A DNA stretch of 64,000 nt from Stomorhina lunata. Lineage: Eukaryota; Arthropoda; Insecta; Diptera; Rhiniidae. The stretch spans positions 56,749,775-56,813,774 of the forward strand of contig OW121744.1 in NCBI GenBank assembly GCA_933228675.1, in the 5' to 3' direction. The notes below the pieces were generated by a model. The model worked only from the letters and a program-made list of their open reading frames with translations. It did no database searches and was not told the DNA's origin. The position numbers were made by a program, and so were the translations under genes. This document shows positions 46,301 to 56,480 of the stretch, one piece after another (position 1 is the stretch's first letter; the number at the start of each line of letters is the position of its first letter).

Positions 46301-48719
46301 TTGCAAGGAATTATCTGTCACTTTGGGAGGTTCTGTTTTCAAAGAATTTTTAGAATTATTCGAATTTATACTTTCAGATCTTCGATTTAACTTTTCACTT
46401 TGTTTGGTATTTGTTGAAGATTTCTTTGTTCTTGAAGAGTTGGATGTAGATATAGAAGACGTCTCACTAGTTATTGGTTTATTTTTGTTTACATTGATTG
46501 GTATACTGGGTGTTCCCGGATATAAGGGCTGTGAACCCCTTAATGATGTGGCATTTTTAATCTCAATGTTTGCATTGAAATTATCATTATCTATCGAATT
46601 ACTAGATACCCATTCTGTATTTGATTCAAAAGACTCGATATCATCAATGTGTGAAGTAGAGGATGATTCGGAAAATTCTTCAGTCATTTCATCGCCGGAA
46701 TAGCTGTTTTCTTGCTGATTTTCATATAGGCCCACATGCCAATTGGCATGCCAATCTTTAGAGCCATATATGAAAGGTAGTGGTCGCTCATTATAGGGAT
46801 TAATCGGTTGATAAATGCATCTGCAAGTATGAGAATTTGGTTTTGTGTTATGTTCATTTAAATCAAAACACCTTTGTTTTGTATATGTTTATACTTACGT
46901 TGTTTCTTTAGATTTTCCTTCCTCATCCTCATCCTCATCCGAATCATCCAGATCTATTGAATATTTCTCATGACAATTTCTAAGAACTTTCAGATTATTA
47001 TCCAGGAATGTGTCAAGCATCTCCTGAGATGTTGGTGTGTGTTCAGTTTCCTAAAAAAAAACATAAAAAACAATTTAATGTATAATGTATAGTCGGTTAA
47101 GGCCAATCTTATAATTTTTTTCTATCTTAATACTCTGAATATTGGTTTGAATTTATACAAACTTTTTGGCGGGTCTAATAACGTTAAATAAAGAAAATTA
47201 AACCAAATTAAATATATTCAATTTTTAAAACCAGAACCTTTGACATTAACTATATATTGTTGTGTTCTAATGAAATTGGAATAAAAGTTTCCGGAAACAC
47301 AACTTTTTTACATAGTACTCGTTTGTCTACAAGAATTTATTCATTAGTGGTTCTTTCCATTAGTGGTATTTATTCATTAGTGGTCAGATAACATAAAAAA
47401 TTCACTCGAAGATACACAAGCACTACTACTATGATGACCCCCTACTGCTCTTTTCGTAAGGTGAAGAAGTTAGAGATTTATAATCAGAAAATTACAAAAT
47501 TTATTTATAACGTTCAGATTACGTTTGAGCAAATTTAAATTATTTCCTGCATTAGGTCTAGCCAGTAGAGTCAAATGTGGAACGATTGCGAGAGTTGTTT
47601 GTAACTTTTGACAATGAAGCTTGTATGTGAGCTCAGTTTAAACACAATAGGTTTGTTCCCGTACTCTAACGAAACCACCCAGAACAGCCCGAAGTTGTCA
47701 GAAACTACTCAAGTGTAAGTTTGGGTTGTTTCGGTAAAGTAAGGGAACACACATGAAAATTAATTGCAAATATAATACCTTGTAAGCCTTATATGCATTA
47801 TATCGTATTGTAAAAGCACAGTCCATATTTTATGCAACGAAAATATTGAAAAAATAAGTGATAATAAGACTTTTTGAAATAAATTTAAAATTTGTGTCTT
47901 TAATAGTTGTTTATTTTAATGTACCCAAAATGTAATTAATTACATTTTGTAATTAATGTAAATATTTTCGTTGCATAAAATATGGACTGTGCTTTTACAA
48001 TGCGATAGAATGCATATAAGGCTTACATTTGCAATTAATTTTCAATGTGTAGTTGAACAACTTTACACTGGACCCTTCACAATTTTAAATAGTCTTACAC
48101 AACTTCATTTGACGAAGTCAAAATTTTAATACTTTTTCTAGTGTATTCATAATTTAATTATACTCATAGTACGGTGTACATAAAACCATTTACAGGTACA
48201 TAATTGTAAGTTTTTTTACATTTACGAAGTATATATTTAAACTGAGCTTGTATCTGTTATAACAAAATGTATTAATGACGTCAAGCTTATACCTTGCCCA
48301 GCGTAGACCCATAAACATTTCTCCATTCCACTTCCGACTACTTACATGTCCAACACCATCGCTAATCTCATTAGAATTCATCTGCGTCTCATCATCATCT
48401 TGCACCCGACATTCAACAAATTGATTACCAAATTGTAAAGTAGTCAAACCGTTGGCTACATTATCCAAAGCAATATTTGCGGATTTAACGTTATTGTTAA
48501 GCTTGTTAAGAGCCTCTGTAGTTTTTGTGGCCCTGGTTTCCAAATCCTACAAATACGATATAGTAGTTTTTTATAATCTAATTAGTTAAATGGGAATTTT
48601 AGTTCTAACAATACCTGTGATATTTGATTCATCCATTGTAGAAGTGAAAAATCTCCAGCAAAAGTCCATTTTGGAGCCTGTTCCAAAATATTTTCCAAAT
48701 TTATTGGAGTATCATCCAT
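37303..48719 (-). CDS. FAM21: WASH complex subunit 2 (FAM21), five exons, 1804 aa
   Basis: Exons on the minus strand: 48719-48615, 48546-48346, 47050-46899, 46820-41977, 37415-37303. All have GT-AG borders and matching phases. In animals FAM21 binds the retromer subunit VPS35 through many acidic LFa motifs and so brings the actin-nucleating WASH complex and capping protein to endosomes. Residues 1-220 form the head domain (FSLLQWMNQIS, TTLQFGNQFVECRVQ, RPLPFIYGSKDW). The rest is a long disordered tail with about ten LFa motifs, such as LFDDDEDE, SLFEDSDDDDDF, LLFDEEDEDDDELF and SLFSDLDSDEDDLF. It also has a basic RVRAPAARRPSTRRAR segment and a final NPLADLL comparable to the vertebrate C-terminus. 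Residues about 783-881 are a 25-residue repeat in four copies. The last intron (37416-41976) holds an inverted copy of part of exon 4. Confidence 0.92.
37819..38368 (+). repeat. 550 bp direct repeat, left copy (R1)
   Basis: As far as I can read, it is identical to 39617-40166 (offset 1798). It begins with a perfect 27 bp hairpin (AAAAAACTGACAGAATTAAA, etc., loop AAACCTGACCGT) and ends GTGTTTAGTACTTTTCTA. The second half has phrases shared with the degenerate repeats at 40166-41090. Confidence 0.9.
38368..39617 (+). pseudogene. Inverted 1250 bp copy of FAM21 exon 4 inside FAM21's last intron
   Basis: It matches 43526-42277 (the coding strand of FAM21, residues about 1251-1667) over 1250 bp with equal length. 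Three residue differences were seen: Gly to Cys, His to Pro, and a junction change Thr to Arg. Antisense frames of the two copies are also nearly identical, so the identity at DNA level is above 99 percent by eye. The copy keeps an open frame, which begins with an ATG at 38294 in the flanking repeat and stops at 39628, giving a 444-residue chimeric frame containing three or four LFa motifs. No promoter is evident. The junctions show single-base A overlap with the flanking repeat and no poly(A) tail. It lies between direct repeats R1 and R2. Orientation is opposite to the host gene, so transcription of FAM21 produces its antisense. Confidence 0.9.
39617..40166 (+). repeat. 550 bp direct repeat, right copy (R2)
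   Basis: Second copy of 37819-38368, starting with the same 27 bp hairpin. Beyond 40166 the sequence continues into related degenerate repeats, whereas R1 continues into the FAM21 fragment. R2 is therefore probably the ancestral-context copy on its right side and R1 on its left. Confidence 0.9.
40166..41090. repeat. Degenerate repeats with TTTGGTACTTTTTT phrase
   Basis: Phrases such as GTGTTTGGTACTTTTTT, ATTAAAGAAATATAAGACA and GACTGATTCATCATC recur here and in R1/R2, at irregular spacing. Related TACCAAACACCTG phrases occur in the foldback-like arms (about 18785 and 23395), which suggests one broad repeat family. Confidence 0.6.
41310..41720 (+). mobile_element. LINE RNase H fragment in FAM21's last intron
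   Basis: The plus strand encodes broken pieces of the RNase H and tail of an I-clade-like LINE: NEIADEAARLGSS at about 41325, then RRCVGFLNGNCA-like and HSLSLSKTQIF/CHCPRLKYLADRF-like pieces in shifted frames. Multiple frameshifts are present. Confidence 0.65.
44635..44930 (-). repeat. 75 bp coding tandem repeat in FAM21 exon 4
   Basis: Four tandem units of 25 codons alternate PRKE- and PTGE-type starts, then LSVTADLLQKPKSEEIRQK. Units 2 and 4 are most alike, as are 1 and 3, suggesting duplication of a two-unit block. All units stay in frame. Confidence 0.85.
47755..48050. mobile_element. Palindromic MITE in FAM21 intron 2
   Basis: The left arm at about 47755-47855 (AATTAATTGCAAATATAATA, GTAAAAGCACAGTCCATATT, TATGCAACGAAAATATT) and right arm at about 47955-48047 are inverted copies with few differences and small indels around an AT-rich loop. 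It has no coding capacity. It lies in the intron between exons 2 and 3. Confidence 0.75.
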
Positions 48720-48950
48720 TTTTTCGTTGTTTTCTTATCTATTTATGAAATTTTGCTTATTTTGTTTTGTTTTCATTAATTGAGTGATTAAACAAAAGAA
48801 GACAAACTAAATTTCAATGATGCCAGATTATTAGCAGCTATTTCCCAATTTTATTTGATACTGCGTCTACACTAACGATGTTTTTTGCAATAATAGTAAT
48901 TATATATAAAGCTGGTAAACAAGCTGCATTTTTCTAGAAAAAGTCATTTG
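48720..48950. other. Upstream region of FAM21
   Basis: Immediate 5' sequence of the minus-strand FAM21 start. No TATA box is recognisable. Confidence 0.35.
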
Positions 48951-49150
48951 TAATACCCTTCACCACCATAGGTGGAACCATTTTCTGAGCGATTTAACGA
49001 TATCCATCCTAGAACAAAAAAGGAATGCTTTTAAATAACAACTTCAATGTTTTAAAAATATATGACGTGCAGTTATAGTGTTAAATTTCACCACTACACT
49101 ATCCTCTTTCCAAATAAATTTATATATACACTATATATATATATATATAT
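48951..49150 (-). mobile_element. Helentron-like fragment left of the LTR element
   Basis: It starts TAATACCCTTCACCACCATA with GGTGGAACCATTTTCTGAGC and ends in an AT run. The same sequence recurs right of the LTR retrotransposon (54573-54830) with an extra about 60 bp there, so the retrotransposon sits between two related copies. Confidence 0.65.
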
Positions 49151-49350
49151 TGTAGTAAAATGGCAACTCTGAACGATCTGGCATCTCTCAATCCAGAAGT
49201 TGCAACTCTAGCTTAGGTTAAGAAAGATGTACTGCAAAATACAACCGTGTTTTAAAAAGACATATTTGATAAAAGAACTGCATCCGGTTGCATCTTGCAA
49301 TTAAAAAAATTCATTCGGTAATACAAAAGAAATCAATAAACATCTCTACA
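49151..49350 (+). repeat. 5' LTR
   Basis: Starts TGTAGTAAAATGG and ends CATCTCTACA. AATAAA is present 13 bases before the end, as expected for the LTR poly(A) signal. Confidence 0.92.
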
Positions 49351-49395
49351 ATCTCAGATGTGGGGTGACCTAAATTTAAATTTTAAAAAAAAATA

Positions 49396-52300
49396 ATGGA
49401 TTTGCGCCCAACTCGCCAATACCTCATCAGTGCGTTAGTGGATGCAGGGATAGAATTCCCTGAATCCGCAACATTGAAGCAATTAAAATCACTATACACC
49501 GCAATAATGGATGAAAAACAGCGTGCTTCGGAAGATGGCGAAAAATTTTCAAAAGGTGAAAATGCCATCAACGAGCTCAGTGCCGACTCTTATCCTTTGG
49601 AGGAAGAAATGCCGGCTGATGCTATTGAGACATCTGAGGACACAGTGGATCCTGATGGAAAGAATTCTGATGCCGATGTGCCTGCTGACAAAACCGATGC
49701 CCTGAAGTCTGCCATTATTCATGAAAACAGACCTTCCGTTTCGATGCCCGACGCCATATTGAACCCTGCTGTCATTCAGAGTATAATGAAAACATTAACT
49801 TTTCCTACGCCTGATGCCATGACATCTGACGCCATGAAAACCGCCGCTATGCTGCGTACAGCCGAGATACGTCCCTCTGGTCTACCTGGCGCACACGGGC
49901 AAGCAGCTCCAAAAGTGCCCATATTTATAGCAGACGGTGGAAATGTGCCCGACGTAAAAGCAATGGATGAAACCGCGGCTAGAACTGTGCCCACCGGGCA
50001 TAATGTCTCCACTGCGGCAGACGGTATGTATGAAGAAGAAGAAATCAAAAGATTACGGCTACGGTTGGAGATACTGAAACTCCAACAGCAAATTCAAGCC
50101 CTAGAAAACCCGAACTCAGCACCACATTCCCGTCGAATCGAGTTGCTAGAGTTAGATGCTGCTGTCCCAATATTTAATGGAGACGAGCAGTACGACGTGC
50201 GCAAATGGTTGACGCAGTTTGAAGACTACACAGACATGTGTGGATATAGCGACAAAGAGAAGTGTGTAGGTGTCCGACGTCGCTTAGGTGGTACGGCAAA
50301 ACAACACGTAATTAACCTGGGTTTAGTAAGTTACCAAGAATTAAAATTGAGCCTAGTGTCAATGTTCAAGCGGGCGGTGACTCGACAGGAGGTTTACCGA
50401 CAGTTAAGTCAGCGAACACTCAGAGCCAATGAAACGTGCCTGAGTTATTTAGTGGCGATGCAGGCAATTGCTTCCAAAGCAGATATAGACGAAAAAGAAC
50501 TAATCGATTTTATAATCGACGGTATACCCGACTCCTCAAATGAAATTGCCCGATTATATGGAGCTAAAACCATTAATGAGCTTATCGATCGGATGGACAA
50601 ATATGAACAAAGACGTCAATTACGTGGCGGAAGAAGCACAACTGTTGGTACACCAAGAGTTGCAGGAGTCGGTAACAGTACAACCGGAGAAACTGAAATA
50701 CGATGCTACAACTGCTCACAATTTGGGCACTATCAGAGCAAGTGTCCAAAGCCGAAGCGGCTACCTAACTCATGCTTTGTCTGTGGGGAGGTGGGGCATT
50801 TCCACCGCGATTGCCCCAAGAAGAAAGGCTTGACTGCTGCTGTTAGTGGCGGAGAGAAAATGGATGTCTTCCAAACGGTAAGTGTTGCCTTTATTGATAG
50901 AGATAAGCGCACTAAAGTAATGAATTTTTTTTCCTTATTTGACACCGGTAGCCCCATTAGTTTTATAAAGAAATCGTTGGTACCATTTCCGGTTGAGGAG
51001 AAGAAAATCGTAACCCAATACCGTGGAGTAGGCAATAGTAAACTTAGTACGTATGGTCGTGTCCGATGTGAAATAATTTTTGGAAACAATAAAGTAATAC
51101 ACTCAATTTTTATTTTACCAGATGACGAGGCGGTGGTACCATTTCTAATCGGTCGTGACATTTTAGAACAATTTAAGATTCACTTATGTCAAATAAGGAT
51201 AAAATATAACAAAAAAGAACTTTATGATATTAATTTGGAAAATAAAATTAAACCAATGAAAGAAATTGTCAGTGCGCTTATGTCAATGAATTTGTATAGG
51301 GTTTCCGAAGATTTTACAGGGGTTCCAACCATAAAGGGAAAACTTAATGATTCGATTGGTGATTTAATTAATGAAAACGAGATAGATCAACCTAATACAA
51401 ACGTATTCGAAAACGTGAACGGATTAAAACTGATTGATTCTGAAATCGATGGACTGCGGCTTGATGGTGTTGTATCAAATTATTTTGAAAGTAGTGAAGG
51501 GCTTTGTGAACTAGTACAAGTTGTAGGGGATATTGAAGACGTAAATAGTTTAAACATAGGATCCGAGCTGAGCCCCGAGGATGCTTATAGGTTATCGTCC
51601 ATGATTAGGACTGATTATTTAGAAAATAGGGGCAACGTGCCTAAACCGACAGATTATTATATGCAGATTAGACTTTCAAATGACGTACCGATATTTTGCG
51701 GACCGAGGCGCCTCTCATACAGAGAACGATGTGAGGTAAAGGATAAGCTGTCCGAACTATTACAGGCTGGTATAATACGACCAAGCGACTCGCCTTACGC
51801 ATCCCCAGTCGTGTTGGTTAAAAAAAGGAATGGGGATATAAGAATGTGTATAGACTATAGATCATTGAACAAAATTACAGCGAAGGATAATTATCCGATG
51901 CCAATAATAGAAGATTGTTTGGATTACTTAGGTAATAAAGAGTTTTTTTCTACCCTGGACCTCAAAAATAGCTTCCACCAAATTCCCATGCATAAGGACT
52001 CGATTAAATACACTGCTTTTGTGACTCCGTTGGGACAATACGAGTATTGCTATATGCCTTTCGGACTTAAAAATGCAGGTGCCGTGTTCCAACGTTTCAT
52101 AAACAAGGTTTTAAGGGAATTTATAGATAAAGGGGAAATAGTGGTATATTTAGACGATGTGAGCATAGCGACTGAAACATATGAAGAGCATTTACGAATT
52201 CTGTCAGGGGTATTACGAGTGTTGAGTCAAAATGGTTTGAGTCTTAATCTTGAAAAATGTAAGTTTGCTTATAGAGAAGTAGACTATTTAGGTTATAGAG

Positions 52301-54279
52301 TAAACAAAATGGGCATAAGGCCGAATAATGAACATATTCGGACAATCCAGGAATATCCGATGCCATTGGACCAGGAGTCTTTGGAACAGTGTCTAGGTCT
52401 TTTTTCGTTTTTTCGCCGGTTTGTTGACAACTTTTCTAGAATTGCAAGACCACTAACAGATTTAAAAAGAAGTAAGAATTTTGTATGGACTAGAGAATGT
52501 GAAGAAGCTTTTTTAGAACTTAAGAGTAGGTTGATAAATAGTCCAGTACTGGCAGTATATAATCCTCATTGCGAGACTGAGTTGCATACTGATGCCAGTG
52601 CGAAAGGTTATGGCGCAGTGCTGTTGCAGAAGCAAAAAGACAGTAAATTTCACCCCGTCGCATATTATTCAAAATGTACGTCAGTGTCCGAATCAAAATA
52701 TCACAGTTTCGAGCTAGAAACACTCGCGATTATTTATGCACTGAGACGATTCAGAATATACTTAGAGGGAATACCATTCACTATTGTGACCGACTGTAAT
52801 TCGCTAGCACTGACGCTGAGTAGAAAGCTAATAAATCCACGAATAGCTAGATGGACGTTGGAATTAGAGAACTATGATTATGCTGTCAGACATCGTAAGG
52901 GTGAGCTGATGCCTCATGTGGATGCATTGAGTCGTACACCAATTTCTGCAATTGTGGATGGAAGTGACATAGATCTAAGTATACAAGTGACACAAGCAAG
53001 GGATGCGAACATTCGTGAAATTAGGTGCGAACTTGAAAAAGGGGACTTGCAGGGTTATATGTTAGACAATGGCCTAGTTTTTCGCGTGGATGCAAATGAT
53101 CGAAGGCAATTGTATGTGCCAGCGGAGTTGGAAGATAATATTATTAGGTTGATTCATGAAAAATATGGTCATGTGGGAGTGGGAAAGTGTATGGAACGAA
53201 TTAAAAAATGTTATTGGTTCTCAGGTATGAAGGAAAAGGTAAACAGATTCATTAGGAACTGCCTAAAATGTATTTTTAACTCAGCTCCACAAAGGAAAAA
53301 TGAAAGGAATCTGTACAACATAACTAAAAAACCTATTCCCTTCGATACGCTCCACATTGACCATTTTGGTCCACTGCCGGCAATAAAATCAAAACGAAAA
53401 CATATATTAGTCGTAGTGGACGCTTTTACGAAATTTACAAAGCTTTATGCAGTAAACACTCCGGGAACAAAGGAAGCATGTTGCGCATTGAAGAAGTACT
53501 TTGAATATTACAGCAGACCTCGACGGATAATAAGTGACCGCGGAACCTGCTTCACATCTAATGAGTTTAGTACATTTTTGGACGAGAGGAACATCGGGCA
53601 TGTAAAGATATCGGTGGCATCTCCACAGTCAAATGGACAAGTTGAAAGGGTAAATAGGGACTTAAGAGCTATGCTAGCGAAAATAACAGAACCGGTTGAA
53701 CACTCGGACTGGGTTGATAAATTGAGTAAAATAGAATTCGCCATTAACAATACGGTCCAGCGAACAACAGGACACTCGCCCAGTGAGATGTTATTCGGTG
53801 TGGGACAGAGGGGGGAAATTATTGACGAATTTACAGAGTATTTAGTTGATAAGTACGTTGAGGAAGAAGGGAATGTCAATTTAATTAGGGAAGAGGCTGC
53901 AGCGAAAATAGAAAAATCACAAAATGATAACTTAAGGTATTTTGAGAAACACCATGTCCCAGCTAGAACATTCGCCGTAGGAGACTTGGTAGTGGTGAAG
54001 AACATAGATACAACACCAGGAATCAACAAAAAGTTAATACCAAAATACAAAGGTCCATATATAATTCAGAAACAATTAGGTAACGACCGCTATGAAATAT
54101 CGGATGTTGAGAACTGCCAGATAACGCAGATTCCATACAAAGGGGTAGTTGACTCTAGTCGGTTAAGAATATGGTTGGAATATAAGGAGTGTAGCAATTT
54201 AGAAAATCTTGATGAAGGCAACACTTACAGATATGAAGATCATGAATATTTAGAGGAAGAATTTTTGGAAGAGGAATGA
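49396..54279 (+). CDS. Gag-Pol polyprotein of the LTR retrotransposon (1627 aa)
   Basis: A single open frame with no frameshift between gag and pol. The N-terminal gag region includes a leucine/lysine-rich SAP-like start (residues about 5-35). Two CCHC zinc knuckles lie at about 436-473. An aspartic protease with DTGS is at about 513-524. The reverse transcriptase spans about 780-960, with the catalytic box YLDDV at about 918-922. RNase H begins near 1055 (HTDASAKGYGAVL). The integrase has a zinc-binding H-H-C-C region at about 1253-1290 and a D, D-35-E core: Asp in HIDHFGPL at about 1320, Asp in ISDRGTCF at about 1379, Glu in NGQVERV at about 1416. A GPY/F-type module is at about 1551 (KYKGPYII). 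All key residues are present, so it may be able to move. Confidence 0.93.
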   Translation: MDLRPTRQYLISALVDAGIEFPESATLKQLKSLYTAIMDEKQRASEDGEKFSKGENAINELSADSYPLEEEMPADAIETSEDTVDPDGKNSDADVPADKTDALKSAIIHENRPSVSMPDAILNPAVIQSIMKTLTFPTPDAMTSDAMKTAAMLRTAEIRPSGLPGAHGQAAPKVPIFIADGGNVPDVKAMDETAARTVPTGHNVSTAADGMYEEEEIKRLRLRLEILKLQQQIQALENPNSAPHSRRIELLELDAAVPIFNGDEQYDVRKWLTQFEDYTDMCGYSDKEKCVGVRRRLGGTAKQHVINLGLVSYQELKLSLVSMFKRAVTRQEVYRQLSQRTLRANETCLSYLVAMQAIASKADIDEKELIDFIIDGIPDSSNEIARLYGAKTINELIDRMDKYEQRRQLRGGRSTTVGTPRVAGVGNSTTGETEIRCYNCSQFGHYQSKCPKPKRLPNSCFVCGEVGHFHRDCPKKKGLTAAVSGGEKMDVFQTVSVAFIDRDKRTKVMNFFSLFDTGSPISFIKKSLVPFPVEEKKIVTQYRGVGNSKLSTYGRVRCEIIFGNNKVIHSIFILPDDEAVVPFLIGRDILEQFKIHLCQIRIKYNKKELYDINLENKIKPMKEIVSALMSMNLYRVSEDFTGVPTIKGKLNDSIGDLINENEIDQPNTNVFENVNGLKLIDSEIDGLRLDGVVSNYFESSEGLCELVQVVGDIEDVNSLNIGSELSPEDAYRLSSMIRTDYLENRGNVPKPTDYYMQIRLSNDVPIFCGPRRLSYRERCEVKDKLSELLQAGIIRPSDSPYASPVVLVKKRNGDIRMCIDYRSLNKITAKDNYPMPIIEDCLDYLGNKEFFSTLDLKNSFHQIPMHKDSIKYTAFVTPLGQYEYCYMPFGLKNAGAVFQRFINKVLREFIDKGEIVVYLDDVSIATETYEEHLRILSGVLRVLSQNGLSLNLEKCKFAYREVDYLGYRVNKMGIRPNNEHIRTIQEYPMPLDQESLEQCLGLFSFFRRFVDNFSRIARPLTDLKRSKNFVWTRECEEAFLELKSRLINSPVLAVYNPHCETELHTDASAKGYGAVLLQKQKDSKFHPVAYYSKCTSVSESKYHSFELETLAIIYALRRFRIYLEGIPFTIVTDCNSLALTLSRKLINPRIARWTLELENYDYAVRHRKGELMPHVDALSRTPISAIVDGSDIDLSIQVTQARDANIREIRCELEKGDLQGYMLDNGLVFRVDANDRRQLYVPAELEDNIIRLIHEKYGHVGVGKCMERIKKCYWFSGMKEKVNRFIRNCLKCIFNSAPQRKNERNLYNITKKPIPFDTLHIDHFGPLPAIKSKRKHILVVVDAFTKFTKLYAVNTPGTKEACCALKKYFEYYSRPRRIISDRGTCFTSNEFSTFLDERNIGHVKISVASPQSNGQVERVNRDLRAMLAKITEPVEHSDWVDKLSKIEFAINNTVQRTTGHSPSEMLFGVGQRGEIIDEFTEYLVDKYVEEEGNVNLIREEAAAKIEKSQNDNLRYFEKHHVPARTFAVGDLVVVKNIDTTPGINKKLIPKYKGPYIIQKQLGNDRYEISDVENCQITQIPYKGVVDSSRLRIWLEYKECSNLENLDEGNTYRYEDHEYLEEEFLEEE

Positions 54280-54316
54280 CAATCGAGGTCGATTGTTGTG
54301 TCAGGTCGGCCGAGAT

Positions 54317-54513
54317 TGTAGTAAAATGGCAACTCTGAACGATCTGGCATCTCTCAATCCAGAAGTTGCAACTCTAGCTTAGGTTAAGAAAGATGTACTG
54401 CAAAATACAACCGTGTTTTAAAAAGACATATTTGATAAAAGAACTGCATCCGGTTGCATCTTGCAATTAAAAAAATTCATTCGGTAATACAAAAGAAATC
54501 AATAAACATCTCT

Positions 54514-54516
<3 letters not shown>
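54317..54516 (+). repeat. 3' LTR
   Basis: I found no difference from the 5' LTR over 200 bp. It is preceded by a small palindrome (ACAATCGAGGTCGATTGT at about 54279-54296) and then GTCGGCCGAGAT. Confidence 0.92.

Positions 54517-54573
<57 letters not shown>
54517..54573. repeat. (AT)n microsatellite, LTR element target
   Basis: AT run after the 3' LTR. The matching run before the 5' LTR is at about 49133-49150. Confidence 0.9.
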
Positions 54574-54580
<7 letters not shown>

Positions 54581-55140
54581 AATACCCTTCACCACCATAG
54601 GTGGAACCATTTTCTGAGCGATGTAACGATGTCCATCCTGCTGAAACAAATTGAATCAATATTTCGGTTACCTCCTATAAAACTGCCTTTCTGGAAAAAA
54701 ATTCACTGTAGAACAAAAAAGGAATGCTTCTAAATAACAACTTCAATGTTTTAAAAATATATGACGTGCAGTTATAGTGTTAAATTTCACCTCTACATTA
54801 TCCCCTTACCAAATTCATATATATACACTATAAACAATTATATAGGCAATATTTGCCTTAGCGTTACGTCTCTTTTTAAATATATAAATAAATGTAAGAT
54901 CATATCTCAAAAGTAGTTTCAATACCCCAAAAATCGTAAAAACGTCTAGACGGCATGTAAACTTGTAGTCAAAGTGCATGAAATTTTTAAGATAATTTGA
55001 GATAACTTGACACAAACATTCTTGGATGTGGTATTACTGCTACTGAAATTGGTTAAAATCATTGCTAAGGGTACTTCCCATAGATCATACCTCATAAAAT
55101 CGAGACTTAGGACATATAATTCATTATATTTTTATAAAAT
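54573..55140 (-). mobile_element. Helentron-like relic, right copy
   Basis: It starts with the same AATACCCTTCACCACCATAG as 48955 and continues with minus-strand family phrases (GACGGCATGTAAACTTGTAG, TTTAAGATAATTTGAGATAA, GGTACTTCCCATAGATCATA). It is interrupted at 55142 by a pogo-like element and seems to resume at about 56490-56570 (TAGCAAATATATGTCTTTAT, GATGAAGGGTAGCATATGGT). Confidence 0.6.
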
Positions 55141-55141
55141 A

Positions 55142-56480
55142 CAGTCGAACTTCCGTAACTCGAACATCCCTTACTCGAAATTTCTCTAACTCGAACAAAT
55201 TTGGTTGGCAATAGCGTCAAGAGCGTAAATTGCATACATTTCTTTTTCCGTTACTCGAACTTCCAATTCGAACTCGACGTTCTCCACAACTCGAACTAAA
55301 ATGTATACATATAAATTCTATAACTCGAAGTTTTTGCTTTTTCATTCGGAATTCTTATTATTTATTCAATTTTATTGCGTAAAAGCGTTTGATGTTAAAG
55401 GTAAACAAAATAGTATTTTATTATTACCATTGATCCTAAATGCATTTGTCGATTGAAGAATATATAGATTAATCAGTGAAATTGAAGGTGGTCTCAACGA
55501 TTATTACGAATAAGGAATCAATTATTGGGTCTTTTGAATCGTGATCTCGATGTGATAAAAGGATAATTTTCAAATATCAACAGAGCAGTATTCGATTGGT
55601 TTACTGCAGCTATAAATCAAAACATGTCCATGTCTGGACCTATATTAAGGGAGAAGCCAACAGAGCTTGCATAATGTTTTAAGGATTGTAATTTCTAGGC
55701 AAGCGCAGGTTGGTTTGCTAAATTAGCGATGTACTTCTGTGAAATGTTTTTAGATAAAACCTTCACGTTCTTAGATAATAAACGATTTTTGATAAACATT
55801 TGATGCAAACTGGTTATAAATGGCATCGCTTTCATGCCTTATGTAATTTGTCTAAGATTGATACCATTTTGCACGATTTTCAAAATCTTCATTATAGGAA
55901 AAACTGATTCTTTGGTGCGCATTTGCTTTTAGGTGATAAATGGCAAAAGAAATCGGTTTAAATCAGTAGTTTAGAAGTTTTTATACATGTTTGCAAGTGT
56001 TTTCCACGAAAAGTTTTCAAGTTTTCGTCATTTATACCTGTCGTATGTCATACCTACACATTAATGAGATATATACCAAACGATGCTTATCTATTTTAAG
56101 GCGGCTGAAAAATATGTGAAAAAATAAAGTGTCGAATACATGCCATTAAGAAGTATTAGAAGTGACGAAACTTAAATTTAGAGGGCAATGGACTCATCAT
56201 CTGAGTGTGGTGTCTATTTCGTAGAACAACGACTTGGGTCCAAATGTTAAAACTAACGAAAAAGATGAAATATGAAAAAAAGTGAATGCTTTAATAGATT
56301 TTTTATCGTTTTTAAATTTGCATGCCAATTACGCTAAGAAGTGAAAACATGCGCTTCTATGATTTTGTGTTCAATACATCTGAAGTCTTGGGAGTTCAAA
56401 ACTATAATTAGATTTTTGAAACTCCTAAGAGTACACAAATTTTTCGAGTTGAAATTCGGTTTCAAATGACTTTAAACTTT
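55142..56480 (+). mobile_element. Pogo/Tigger-like DNA transposon remnant
   Basis: The left end CAGTCGAACTTCCGTAACTC with repeated AACTCGAAC phrases is typical of pogo/Tigger termini. At 55590-55675 the plus strand encodes a CENP-B-type DNA-binding block: AVFDWFTAAINQNMSMSGPI then LREKPTELA. It is followed after a stop by ASAGWFAKL, the usual end of that domain. The catalytic domain is too decayed to read. The right terminus is not clear; TTTTTCGAGTTGAAATTCGG near 56436 is a candidate. Confidence 0.6.

Larger units (their letters stand above)
49151..54516 (+). mobile_element. Ty3/gypsy-type LTR retrotransposon, apparently intact and recent
   Basis: 200 bp LTRs (49151-49350 and 54317-54516) begin TGTAGTAAAA, end TCTCTACA, and are identical on reading. 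Both flanks are AT microsatellite, so a short ATAT-type target duplication cannot be separated from the run. One long uninterrupted gag-pol frame lies between, and no env-like frame follows. A clear polypurine tract before the 3' LTR and a clear tRNA primer site are not obvious. A TGGGGTGACC stretch 10 bases after the 5' LTR is the only weak candidate. Confidence 0.92.

Noticed and set aside
53508..54050. 180-codon minus-strand frame inside the LTR element
   Set aside because: Antisense shadow of the integrase region of the gag-pol frame.
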